Origin: Bimuria novae-zelandiae CBS 107.79 | Taxonomy: Eukaryota > Ascomycota > Dothideomycetes > Pleosporales > Didymosphaeriaceae | DNA: 64,000 nt | NCBI GenBank assembly: GCA_010015655.1 | Contig: ML976656.1 | Coordinates: 390,165-454,164, forward strand | Reading direction: 5' to 3' | Part shown: positions 1-9,235 of the stretch, piece after piece | How the letters are laid out: every line of letters starts with the position of its first letter | Position numbering within the stretch: position 1 is the first letter of the stretch | Program-made: the position numbers and the translations under genes | The notes under the pieces: model-generated | Database searches by the model: none | Seen by the model: only the letters and a program-made list of their open reading frames with translations | What the model was told of the DNA's origin: nothing

Positions 1-488
1 CAAACAATGAGGCATAAAGGCGTGCTCGGATGAGTTTGGTACCCCCGAATCATTGGCGGTCACCAAGCTGCGCCCACGTGTGGCATATGGTGAACGGCAT
101 GTTTTGGATTGCGGCGTCTCGAAAGTTCTTGGTGCTGTGGAGGATGTCTTAGCGGCGAAACCTAGGATATGGACGTTGGATTCCCTTTCCCTTGCACCCA
201 ATACACCCTTTGGCCTTCAAAGGTTCTTGGTGGTGTGGAGGATGACTTATCGGCGAAACGTGGAACTTTGATTTTGGTTTCCCTTCCTTGCACCTAATAC
301 TCCCTTTGTCCTCTCAATCCATGTTTTCTTATACCCTCTTTTTCCAGACAATAATGAAGACCCCCTGCTCTTCTCGTCAATGCCTTGATGTATCGAGCTT
401 GATTGAAGTATGTAACGTCTGTTCTGGGGTCTAATATTATCGTACGACCACACCGTTGTGACTGCGCTCGCCGTTTTGAATCGCTTTC
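1..488. other. Upstream stretch with no gene, holding a tandem duplication
   Basis: I find no convincing coding sequence here. The only structure is an imperfect tandem repeat at about 122-317, described separately. The right edge is the presumed 3' end of the minus-strand rhodopsin-domain relic. Confidence 0.5.
122..317. repeat. Imperfect tandem duplication, two ~97-bp copies
   Basis: Copy 1 (about 122-218) and copy 2 (about 220-317) share the landmarks AGTTCTTGGTG/GGTTCTTGGTG, GTGGAGGATG, GGCGAAAC, CCCTTGCACC/CCTTGCACCT and CTCCCTTTG-like ends in the same order and spacing, with substitutions and small gaps between copies. This is seen directly. There is no coding evidence, and the cause (old local duplication) is inference. 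Confidence 0.75.
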
Positions 489-1929
489 TTACAGCGCAGG
501 GCTTTTATGTCCCTGGAGTATCGGTCCCACATCCAACCTCACATCTGTCGCCTTCCTTATGCCGTCACCTCCCCCGGCACGCAGTATCGACTCCTCACTC
601 GTATTACTCCCTGCGCTCATCCCGCCCCTCATATGCTTCGTCCCCATCCCTATCTCCTTCTTCACATCATACGTGTACAACTCGATCCGACCATCCTCCT
701 TCGCGCGCGAGCGCACCTTACTCCCCACCCCACTACCGTAGCCCGCAGCATACTGATTCGACATGTTATAACTCGACGACATGAAGGTCTTGTTGAACAG
801 CGGGCACAGCGCGGGCGCAGACGCGGAGATGATGGCGACGTTGAACTCGATCTGGGAGAGCAGTAGAGTGAAAATGGCGTCGTAGGCGACGTCTTTGGTG
901 GTGGTGTAGACGTAGAGGGCGTAGAGGCGTACGATGGAGGCGAGGACTGCGATGGCACCGACGAGGAAGACGCCGAGGAGGGCGAGGCGTTTGTGGGGGT
1001 GGAGGTGGAGGGTCCAGAAGGCACGGGTGGGGAGGAGGAGGATTAGGATGTCAGTGAGGATGTTTACTACATAAGTGGGTATGAGGTTAATATGAGGTAT
1101 GCAGGGGGTTGAGAGTCTGAGAGATATGGAATGCAGTGGTGGTACGTAATGGAGGCCGTGGAGAAGTAGGTCGCGGGGAGGTTGTTGCAGCCTTGCGGGA
1201 AGGTGGAGGACCAGGCGTTGGAGGGGTTCTTGGGGCATTCGAAGGCCTGAAGCGGTCAGTCTTTTTCAGTGTGTCCTTCTGTTGCTTTAAATATTGGGTT
1301 ATAATGGATGTATGTCGCATGATCTGTTAAGTTCGTAATAACGGTAAAAGAAAGCTTGGTATTAAGGAGACGGTGGAGGGACGTACGTTGACGAAGAATA
1401 CGACGACGGTGTAGATTGTCACGAAGGCTGTTACGGCGTAGACGACGCGGCGGAACTTGGTCTGCGTGAAGATGCGGTGGTACAGGGCGAGGATGCTGGC
1501 TTTTACGAAGAACAGTGACTAGGGGTACACCAACTGGTACGCATACCAGTGCTTCAGCGTGGGTACCAGGATGGCGAGGAGATCGAGATCAGATCCGTGT
1601 CGTCTGGTCGTCGTGAGCTACTTTCCGACGAGACGCTTTCTTGGTAGATGGCATACCCAGTCCCCCAGGATACGTGGAAACCATTCTGAATGCCCATGCC
1701 TATGGCTATGATGAGGGCGCCCAGCATGAACCAGTCGTCTGGTCCGACATAACGCGTGTGCACAAACCGGCACCAAAATCTGAAATGACGATCAGCAGAA
1801 GCATCGTTCACGCGTTCGCCCATCGTACCTGAGAGCAACGGCAACCATGAATAATAACAGCAGGATCCCAGTGATGATCAGAAACATAGGCTGGCGGGAG
1901 TGGTTCTCCGCACTGATGAAGTTGGCCAT
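489..1929 (-). pseudogene. Fungal rhodopsin-domain integral membrane protein, disrupted
   Basis: This is a multi-pass membrane protein of the fungal rhodopsin-like domain family; its function is unknown. The ATG is at 1929. Exons fit well at 1829-1929, 1657-1779, 1387-1603 and 1146-1246, with a last exon from about 1066 down to 489. Joined, they give family hallmarks: FWCRFV..RYVGPDDW near the N-terminus, HVSWGTGRHG, HWYAYQLVYP, FFVKASILALYHR, AFECP, TYFSTASI, VNILTDILILLLP, and a tail containing ASAPALCPLFNKTF. Two faults break it. An in-frame TAG lies at 1519-1521, directly after the QLVYP motif. The junction from exon 4 (ending 1146) to the VNILTDI exon is off by one base with the only good GT and AG. 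Both could be sequencing errors, but an old pseudogene fits better. The C-terminal tail after 790 is polar and Ser/Gly-rich. Confidence 0.75.
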
Positions 1930-2452
1930 TTCTGATCACCAAGTTGCTATGTGGAGGTGTCTTCTCAAGCTGGCCGTGGGACGCCTCATCTTCCTTAAAG
2001 TAATTTTGGCGTCTTTTTTCACAACAATTTGCCTATATGCAGGGTGCTGCCTACGCGGGATAACGGACCTATAGCTTCTCATGTTAACACAACGAAGGCG
2101 GTGAGGCACTCGATCCGTCTGATGCATATATTGCATCTGATTCTGAGCAGGTATCCCCTTCAGTAATAGAGCGCTTGCGATTTGCTGGCTCCTAACTTGA
2201 TTTGCGGTCCGAAAGTCGAGTACCTCGAATGTAGCTCTTCTAGGATAGCGGCCGTTTCGGGAGTCTCGGCTGCAATGCATCTCACTTCTGTGAACGGTCA
2301 CCATGGCCTGCATACAGCCTTTTCCGTCAGTCAACGGGTTGATTTTGCAGAGACACCATCGTGAGAACGGCTAGTGGACGATAACGGATTAAGAAACCTC
2401 CGAGGCATGTGTATCTCGCTTAGAGAAATGCCCAGGTGAAATCGCAGGTTTA
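1930..2452. other. Intergenic, no gene seen
   Basis: Short frames exist on both strands but none shows recognisable protein features. The right end is the TA target site of the adjoining pogo/Fot element. Confidence 0.5.
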
Positions 2453-2528
2453 CTCGCCCCACACGCTAAGGCTGGCGCCTTAGCCCTACTCAGCTCAACG
2501 CGACTTCTCGGCTCAACGCAACTTTTTG
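2453..2528 (+). repeat. Left terminal inverted repeat of the pogo/Fot element
   Basis: It begins CTCGCCCCACACGC next to a TA dinucleotide and matches the reverse complement of 4296-4371 over its full length with one substitution. Confidence 0.93.
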
Positions 2529-2568
2529 ATCAGATTTTTCTCTACAATTCGAATATCAGCACCCCACC

Positions 2569-4255
2569 ATGCCTATTTACTATGGGAATTCAGCAGATGT
2601 CGAGCTTCGTATTCAAGCCTGCCTTGATGACTTTTCTGGCGTTGAAAAGTTCAATATTGCTGCTGCGGCACGCGACTACTGTGTGCCGGTTACGCGACTT
2701 CGAGCGCGTATAAAAGGCAGAAGTAGCCGCCACGATCGCCCTGGTGCCAACCAAAGGCTCACAAAGGTGCAAGACGATACTCTGAAGCTCTATATACGCC
2801 GCTGCGACGATCTGGGCATGCCCTGCCTAATGCCGCAGCTCACAGGTGCTGCGCAGTTCCTTATTGATCGCGATCACCCAGATGGGCGCGCAGCTCCACT
2901 GGGCAAAGAATGGCTCACACGCTGGATAGAGCGCCACCCTGAGTGCCGTCGCATAAAGCAGAAGCCGCAGGATATCAATCGTANNNNNNNNNNNNNNNNN
3001 NNNNNNNNNNNNNNNNNNNNNNNNNNNNNNNNNNNNNNNNNNNNNNNNNNNNNNNNNNNNNNNNNNNNNNNNNNNNNNNNNNNNNNNNNNNNNNNNNNNN
3101 NNNNNNNNNNNNNNNNNNNNNNNNNNNNNNNNNNNNNNNNNNNNNNNNNNNNNNNNNNNNNNNNNNNNNNNNNNNNNNNNNNNNNNNNNNNNNNNNNNNN
3201 NNNNNNNNNNNNNNNNNNNNNNNNNNNNNNNNNNNNNNNNNNNNNNNNNNNNNNNNNNNNNNNNNNNNNNNNNNNNNNNNNNNNNNNNNNNNNNNNNNNN
3301 NNNNNNNNNNNNNNNNNNNNNNNNNNNNNNNNNNNNNNNNNNNNNNNNNNNNNNNNNNNNNNNNNNNNNNNNNNNNNNNNNNNNNNNNNNNNNNNNNNNN
3401 NNNNNNNNNNNNNNNNNNNNNNNNNNNNNNNNNNNNNNNNNNNNNNNNNNNNNNNNNNNNNNNNNNNNNNNNNNNNNNNNNNNNNNNNNNNNNNNNNNNN
3501 NNNNNNNNNNNNNNNNNNNNNNNNNNNNNNNNNNNNNNNNNNNNNNNNNNNNNNNNNNNNNNNNNNNNNNNNNNNNNNNNNNNNNNNNNNNNNNNNNNNN
3601 NNNNNNNNNNNNNNNNNNNNNNNNNNNNNNNNNNNNNNNNNNNNNNNNNNNNNNNNNNNNNNNNNNNNNNNNNNNNNNNNNNNNNNNNNNNNNNNNNNNN
3701 NNNNNNNNNNNNNNNNNNNNNNNNNNNNNNNNNNNNNNNNNNNNNNNNNNNNNNNNNNNNNNNNNNNNNNNNNNNNNNNNNNNNNNNNNNNNNNNNNNNN
3801 NNNNNNNNNNNNNNNNNNNNNNNNNNNNGCCTACATCATATAAACGCCAGCATACAAAGATGGCGCTGGCACTCAAGAAGCGTAATATATCGAGTCGTAG
3901 GCTCACGAAGTTCCTGCAGAGCTCAAAAATGCTGATCGATAGTCTGGCGCTGGCGAATCGCGACCTTGAGCAAATCACCGCAGCGTCACAACAACGCCGG
4001 AAAAGGGCCTCAACTAGTACTAAGCAGGTACAGAAGGGCGGCGTGATCACCGTCAGCGACGCGCGACAAGCTATTGATCAACGTGTAGAGCTTGAGGCTG
4101 AGAAGATTGCCCGTAGGGCTGCTAAAAAGTTCAAAGCTGATCAGCTGCAAGCCTTACAGAGCCTCCCCCGACAGGTGCCATCACTCAGGGATATGACTGT
4201 TGATCCTACAGTACTCGCAACACCAAGTTCAGCCTATATTAGTCCGTATAATTGA
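2569..4255 (+). CDS. pogo/Fot transposase, centre missing in gap
   Basis: This is the DDE-superfamily transposase expected to bind the TIRs and cut and paste the element. The N-terminal 138 residues (2569-2983) show the usual Psq-type helix-turn-helix (AAAARDYCVPVTRLRARIKG) followed by a CENP-B-type DNA-binding helix region (LTKVQDDTLKLYIRRCDDLG, then GKEWLTRWIERHPE). The C-terminal part (3830-4255) begins PTSYKRQHTK and carries a basic, coiled-coil-like tail (QRRKRAST, EAEKIARRAAKKF) ending ISPYN. The catalytic DDE centre lies in the N run. Total length including the gap is about 562 codons, near the usual size for this family. The two halves are in different frames across 845 N, which says only that the gap length is an estimate. 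Start chosen at the ATG 40 bp inside the left TIR. Confidence 0.85.
2984..3828. other. Assembly gap, 845 N
   Basis: A run of N inside the transposase gene. Long frames reported across it are artefacts of unknown bases. A gap in the middle of a multicopy transposon is what unresolved repeat assembly gives. Confidence 0.99.
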
Positions 4256-4295
4256 CCTTGGCGGCGTCAGCTTCTATAGAAATGTCGAATCAATA

Positions 4296-4371
4296 CAAAA
4301 AGTTGCGTTGAGCCGAGAAGTTGCGTTGAGCTGAGTAGGGCTAAGGCGCCAGCCTTAGCGTGTGGGGCGAG
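4296..4371 (-). repeat. Right terminal inverted repeat of the pogo/Fot element
   Basis: It ends GCGTGTGGGGCGAG followed by TA, and is the inverted partner of 2453-2528. Confidence 0.93.
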
Positions 4372-4373
4372 TA

Positions 4374-4988
4374 GTCCCTCACGTAAAAATGGTGACTGGG
4401 GTAACTCGAACAGGCAAGCGAGACCTGGGAAAATACATCATGGACATCGACAATATCTACCTTACTCATGGGGCAGAGATTTTCAAGGAGCAACCAAGGG
4501 AGAGCAGAAGTGAGGTCCGAGGAGGGCCCTATAATTCGGCACCACCTGCCACCATCGGACGGTTCTCTCGTATTGCGGGAAGTTAATTTCTTAGTCGGAG
4601 TTCGCCTCGAACATGGGGCGATCTTGAGATGCGTTTTCCCCGAACGCCATGTTACACAATGTGCATTTTCGGAGAGTCGTATGACGGGTGTCAAGCATGC
4701 CCGGGAGCGGGAGAACTTCTGGATCGTGTCAGGAGAGTCCAGGCCAATGGGAGCTGGGCACATGACTCGGTGGCACTTTTGGTTAGCTCGCCAAGGCGGT
4801 CTCCAGTTGTTGCGACCAGCGACCATCAAACTCGCATTCGCAGGATAGGCAAGCCGTCCCCTCCGGCTACCGGCATCGAAGGCCCTTCCAATGACCCGGG
4901 TTCAAGAGATGAGATAGATGAGAGGACGACACTCGGAGAAATAATTGCTGCCTGAAACGAATCACGGCAGACAGAGTCGTTGTCACCA
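4374..4988. other. Intergenic, no gene seen
   Basis: Normal-composition sequence between the intact-looking pogo element and the AT-rich nest. Open frames on both strands overlap each other and show no recognisable motifs. Confidence 0.5.
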
Positions 4989-6322
4989 TAGTTGTTAACA
5001 ATCAACCTGATCTACTTAAATTAATTAAATTAATTAAGTCTTCTTAATTTAACTAAGTTAAGCTATTTACTATATTTCTTAATTAAATTAAAGTCGCTAG
5101 AGTAAAGTTAATTAATTAAATTAAATTAATTAATTTACTTAAGGGCGCTTCTAATACCGCTGTTAATAAAATAATTATAAAGCTATAGAGGTTACTATAA
5201 TAGTAATTTAGCAATACTTTTTTTAGTGTTATTATTAATTAGCTAGACTAGCTAGTAACTTAGCCGTACACTTTATATATTAATTATTTATATTTAGCTA
5301 TTAGTTAGGCTATTATTATAGCTTAATAGCTTACCTTTTTAACTTTTAATTTATTTTATTAGCTATTATAGCGCGTTAGTCCTTTTTTAACACCCTTAAA
5401 CGTATAGTAAAAAGCGCTAGAGTAGCCTAAAGTAGCCTATTACCTACTAAATGCTAGTAAACGCTTACTAAAAAAGCGCGTTAGTTAGTAACTAAGCTAC
5501 TATTATTACCTTTAATTAAGCCTAAGGTAAGTAGCTAACGCGCTTAAAAACTTTTACTATAATATAATATAGCTACTATAGCTATATAAGAGGAGCTAGA
5601 GCTACTAGCTTAAGAGACTAAACTACGCGATAGCTAGCCTAAGAGCGCTATTATATTACTATTTAAAGGCTTATAGGTAGCTACTAAAGCTTCTACTAAG
5701 GTTATTATTAAGCTAATTATTACTATTACTAGCAATTAGCGCTTTATAGATAACTTTAATAATATATAATAGGCGTAATTACTTAGTTTTAAAGAACCTA
5801 TAGCGTCGCCTTTACGTAAGAAGTGCTAAATTTTTTAATATAGTTATTATATTATTATAATAGCTAAGCTTTAGCGTATCTTTTTAATTTATAAGTACTA
5901 TTATTAGTAGCGTATTATTAATACGGAAGGCGCTAGAAAGTATAAAGTTGTTAAATTAATAAGCTTTATAATAGCGTACTTAAGCGCTTTAACGCCTAGC
6001 TATAGCTATAATAAAGCTAGAGAGAGTGCGCTACTAGTAGCGAGTAGTAGCTAAATAACTAAGTTAATAAAGAAAGGTAGCACACTACGTAAGTAATAGT
6101 TTAATGTTTATAACTTTTATATAGTAGCTATAAGCTAACTTATTAATAATAACTATCTAATACGTGAGTTTAAAACTATAGCTTTTTATAAAATATTATA
6201 TATAGTAAACTTAAAAGCAGAATAAGCGTTATAAAAAAGCTATAATAGTATATTAAGGTTTATATTAAAGCTTTATACTTATATAAAGCTACTAGTTACG
6301 TAGAGCTTATCTAACGTTAACG

Positions 6323-6376
6323 TGTTTTATAAGCGAGCGGCCCATACAAGCGAGCGGCCCACCCCACTAACTTTTT
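6323..6376 (+). repeat. Left TIR of the nested pogo/Fot element
   Basis: Contains two copies of AAGCGAGCGGCCCA and is the inverted match of 8115-8168. Confidence 0.9.
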
Positions 6377-6445
6377 ATACCTTTACAGCAACCTATCTTA
6401 ACAACACAATAAGATAATAGTATATAATTACTATACTAGATTAAA

Positions 6446-8090
6446 TAGTATCTATAATATCGTTCTTGCATGTTCGCATGTTATAGCCAGTCTTCTTGCA
6501 GTGGCTGCAGCGTGTTAAAGCCTGCCGATTAGCACCTAATCGCGCCTTATCTTGACGTATTTCTACCTCTATCTACTACTTAACATCCTTTTAAGCGATA
6601 ATCTTCTCTGCTTCTGCCTTTATTAAGGTACCCTGCCTCTAGATCCGCTTCTTTTTGCGCTATTTACGCGTTATAGTAGCCTTATTAGCCTTCTTAAGCC
6701 TCGCGATCCGATCGCGCATAAGCGTACTTTTATAAGCTATTACCTTAGCGCCCTTTTTAAGCTAATTAAGTGCTATAATAATAGAAGTAGGTAATAAGCT
6801 TTTATACCTTTAAATCCTATTATAAATTAATATTAATTAAGCCTTTAGCTCGCGCGCGTTACTTAGTGTTTTAGCTTCTTAAAGAGTAACCTCTAGTAGA
6901 GGCAGCGTTAGCGTATAAAGCTTAATATTAAGCTTTAATATTACCACCTCTAGGTCGTATGGGACTAGGCTAGCGCCTTAAAAGCTTACGTAGATATTTT
7001 CTTTTATAATTAATTATTTATAGGCTGCGTAGAAGGCTAGTAGGAACTCTAGCTTCGTGATATAATTAATATAGTCGCGCATTAGGCTCTTAATCTAGCA
7101 GCTATACGCGCGCTTTAACGGCGAAAAGTAGCTAACGTTAAGTAGCTATAAGAGGTGTAATAAATATAGTAGTATATAAAGAGTATAGATATTATTCTCC
7201 TTACAGAGCTCTTAAAATTCGAGCGAGTTATAGCTCTTATAGCTATTAAGTATAAGTAGCTAGCGCGCGCCTACCCTATACTTTACTATATACTTAATAA
7301 AGTGCCTTAGCTACTTTACTCTAAGCTTATTAGTAGTCTAGCTATTATCGCTAATAGCGAAAGCCTAGTCGCGCGGTATATTATCGTCCTGGTACTAGGT
7401 AGAGAGGTAATACTAGCTAGCGAAGATAATAAAGGGCGGAATCGCCTAGCTAGCAGCGCTAATTCTATAGATTACTATAGTCTACCTACGATTACCTAAC
7501 TAGATAGCCTTTAGCCTGCCGCGTCTCTCTAAGCCTGTAATAACAAGCTAAGATAATATCTTGCCTATTATAAAACTAGTCTTGTTAAAGTTATAGGTAT
7601 CCTTATTATAGATACTATAGGTAGCCTTTGTGCGCGCTATAAGCTCGAACTAAGCTCTAATAGTATCTAGATCCTTACACAGAGCTCTCTACTAATTATA
7701 TAGTTAATTAAATCATATAATAAGATAATCTATTTACTTAATAAAGTTGCACGGCTACTACTTACTAACCTATCTAGCGCCTCACTTAGCAAGTAGCTTA
7801 TCTACTATATCTTGCATAGCACTTAGCGTAGGCGGAAATCCTCGCAAATCTAGGTTAAGTATATACCTAATAATTACCTCCTCTTTTATCTTAGTAAGCT
7901 TTTTTAATTTAGGCTAGTAATTGCGTCGCGTAGCAATTCTAGCGCGTTAGCGTTAAAGCATTATTTAAGAAATAGTAAATATATATACAGCACCTCTTAT
8001 AGACTAAATTTAGTTTTAATTAATAGCTAAGATTGCAAGGTGTATATTAGCCTTAGCAGAGGCTAGTTGGGCCTGAATTGGGGGCGCCAT
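6446..8090 (-). pseudogene. RIP-degraded pogo/Fot transposase relic
   Basis: On the minus strand an ATG at 8090 opens with MAPPIQAQLASAKANIHLA. Beyond several stops the DNA-binding region reads LTKIKEEVIIRYILNLDLRG, then FPPTLSAMQDIVDKLLAK, a standard pogo/Fot N-terminus. The far end still encodes a C-terminal zinc knuckle, CSHCKKTGYNMRTC (6468-6509), matching CX2CX4HX4C except that the His is Tyr. That is a CAT-to-TAT change, the C-to-T type made by RIP. The middle is dense with stops and not readable. The end near 6446 is approximate. Confidence 0.85.
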
Positions 8091-8114
8091 AGTAGGTAGA
8101 AGTTTATGTGCTGC

Positions 8115-8168
8115 AAAAAGTTGGTGGGGTGGGCCGCTCGCTTGTATGGGCCGCTCGCTTATAAAACA
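8115..8168 (-). repeat. Right TIR of the nested pogo/Fot element
   Basis: Inverted match of 6323-6376 with one substitution, of the C/T kind expected from RIP. Confidence 0.9.
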
Positions 8169-8988
8169 TGTTATAAGTAAGATCTATATAAGTTTTAATA
8201 GCTAATTAGTTAAAGACGGCAAGTAAGGCTTCTTAAAGATTATTATATACTTTACTAGCTATAATAGTTATATATATAACTTACTAATTACGCTCTTATA
8301 GATTACGGGCGTTTATAGTAGTAAATAAATAGTAATAGCTATTACTAAAGTGCTACTTTAGTTTAGCGTTAATTTTATAAAAATTAGCTATTTTATGCTT
8401 AATAACGCTTATTTTAATAATACTACGGTTAAATTTCTTATATAGGAGCTTAATTTTAATATAAAAGAAAAGTGCCTCTACTATAGCTACTATATAATAA
8501 ACCTTATTAAGTAATAGATATTTTATAGTAAAGATAAAGGCGCGTATAGCAACGTTAAAGTAAAAGTAATTAATAAGATAAAACTTATAAAGGCTTTGCG
8601 CTATAATAGGCTACTTAAACTATTTTTATAGCTATTAAATATATTAAAATACTACTATAGTATACTCTATATAAAGGCTTTTAACGTAAAGCGTACTAAT
8701 TAGTACTAGCTAGTACTAAACTAGTAATTAAAGAGCCTATTAAACTTTACGTTATATACTAAAATAGCTACGCTAGCTACCTTAAGCGTAGCATTAAGTA
8801 AAAGCTTATAATAGATATATATATTAATTACCACACTAAGGTAGTACGCAAGTTAACTCTATTACTACCTAGCGCGATACTCCTCTATAAGATGCACCTA
8901 AATAGATGCGACTAGGCGGGCTTATAGTAGCTAATTAGTAGGTCTTTACTAAGTATTTAGTAGTACTAACGCTACTAAAGCTTATTAC

Positions 8989-9235
8989 TGTGAGGACGAG
9001 CGCGGGCTCCTGCATCGAAAGAGTAGATGAGGTAAGTTGGCTCTATTTCAGCTACACTAAGATGAGGAGACTGTAGGTACACAGGGCTCGCGCGCTTTTG
9101 TGCGCGGCCGTCGGCGCGGAACAACTGTCCATCTGCAGCAGCTGCGCTGGTGGAGCGAGCAGCTGCACCAGAGCGTACGGCAGTTGCGCCTCGTACGCGA
9201 GGTCATGTGACCTGCTGGCATGTCAGGCCGTCACA
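8989..9235. mobile_element. 247-bp GC-rich MITE-like insertion with ATTAC duplication
   Basis: An island of normal to high GC inside the AT-rich hAT relic. It starts TGTGAGGACG and ends CGTCACA, so its ends are short inverted repeats (TGTGAGG and TGTGACGG). It is flanked on both sides by ATTAC (8984-8988 and 9236-9240), a 5-bp target duplication. The hAT relic reading stops before it and resumes right after with YKVLPIYKYL. It shows no RIP signature, so it arrived after RIP of the host element or was too short or too rare to be hit. No coding capacity is evident. Superfamily unassigned. Confidence 0.75.

Larger units (their letters stand above)
2453..4371 (+). mobile_element. pogo/Fot-type DNA transposon with 76-bp TIRs
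   Basis: The element is bounded by inverted repeats at 2453-2528 and 4296-4371, each 76 bp, which I could align with a single mismatch (CGCGACTT against CGCAACTT). TA dinucleotides flank both ends (2451-2452 and 4372-4373), the target duplication used by Tc1/mariner-pogo elements. It encodes one transposase on the plus strand. The centre is an 845-base run of N (2984-3828), so integrity of the DDE core cannot be judged. Base composition is normal, unlike the AT-rich nest downstream, so this copy does not look RIP-mutated. Confidence 0.93.
6323..8168 (-). mobile_element. Second pogo/Fot element, RIP-degraded, nested in the hAT element
   Basis: Inverted repeats at 6323-6376 and 8115-8168 (54 bp each, one difference CACTAAC/CACCAAC) enclose 1.85 kb. 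Each repeat contains a 14-bp direct repeat, AAGCGAGCGGCCCA, twice (6331-6344 and 6348-6361 on the left). Because TGTTTTATA and TATAAAACA border the GC-rich core on each side, the precise end and the TA target site cannot be fixed. The repeats are far more GC-rich than the interior. The element splits the hAT transposase reading, so it inserted after the hAT element. Confidence 0.88.

Noticed and set aside
2569..4050. Long open frames across 2984-3828 on both strands
   Set aside because: They are produced by the N run. Only the flanking plus-strand segments have transposase features.
6323..8168. CRISPR-like array, because of repeated AAGCGAGCGGCCCA units
   Set aside because: There are only two units per side, arranged as inverted transposon ends in a eukaryotic genome; no spacers or cas genes.
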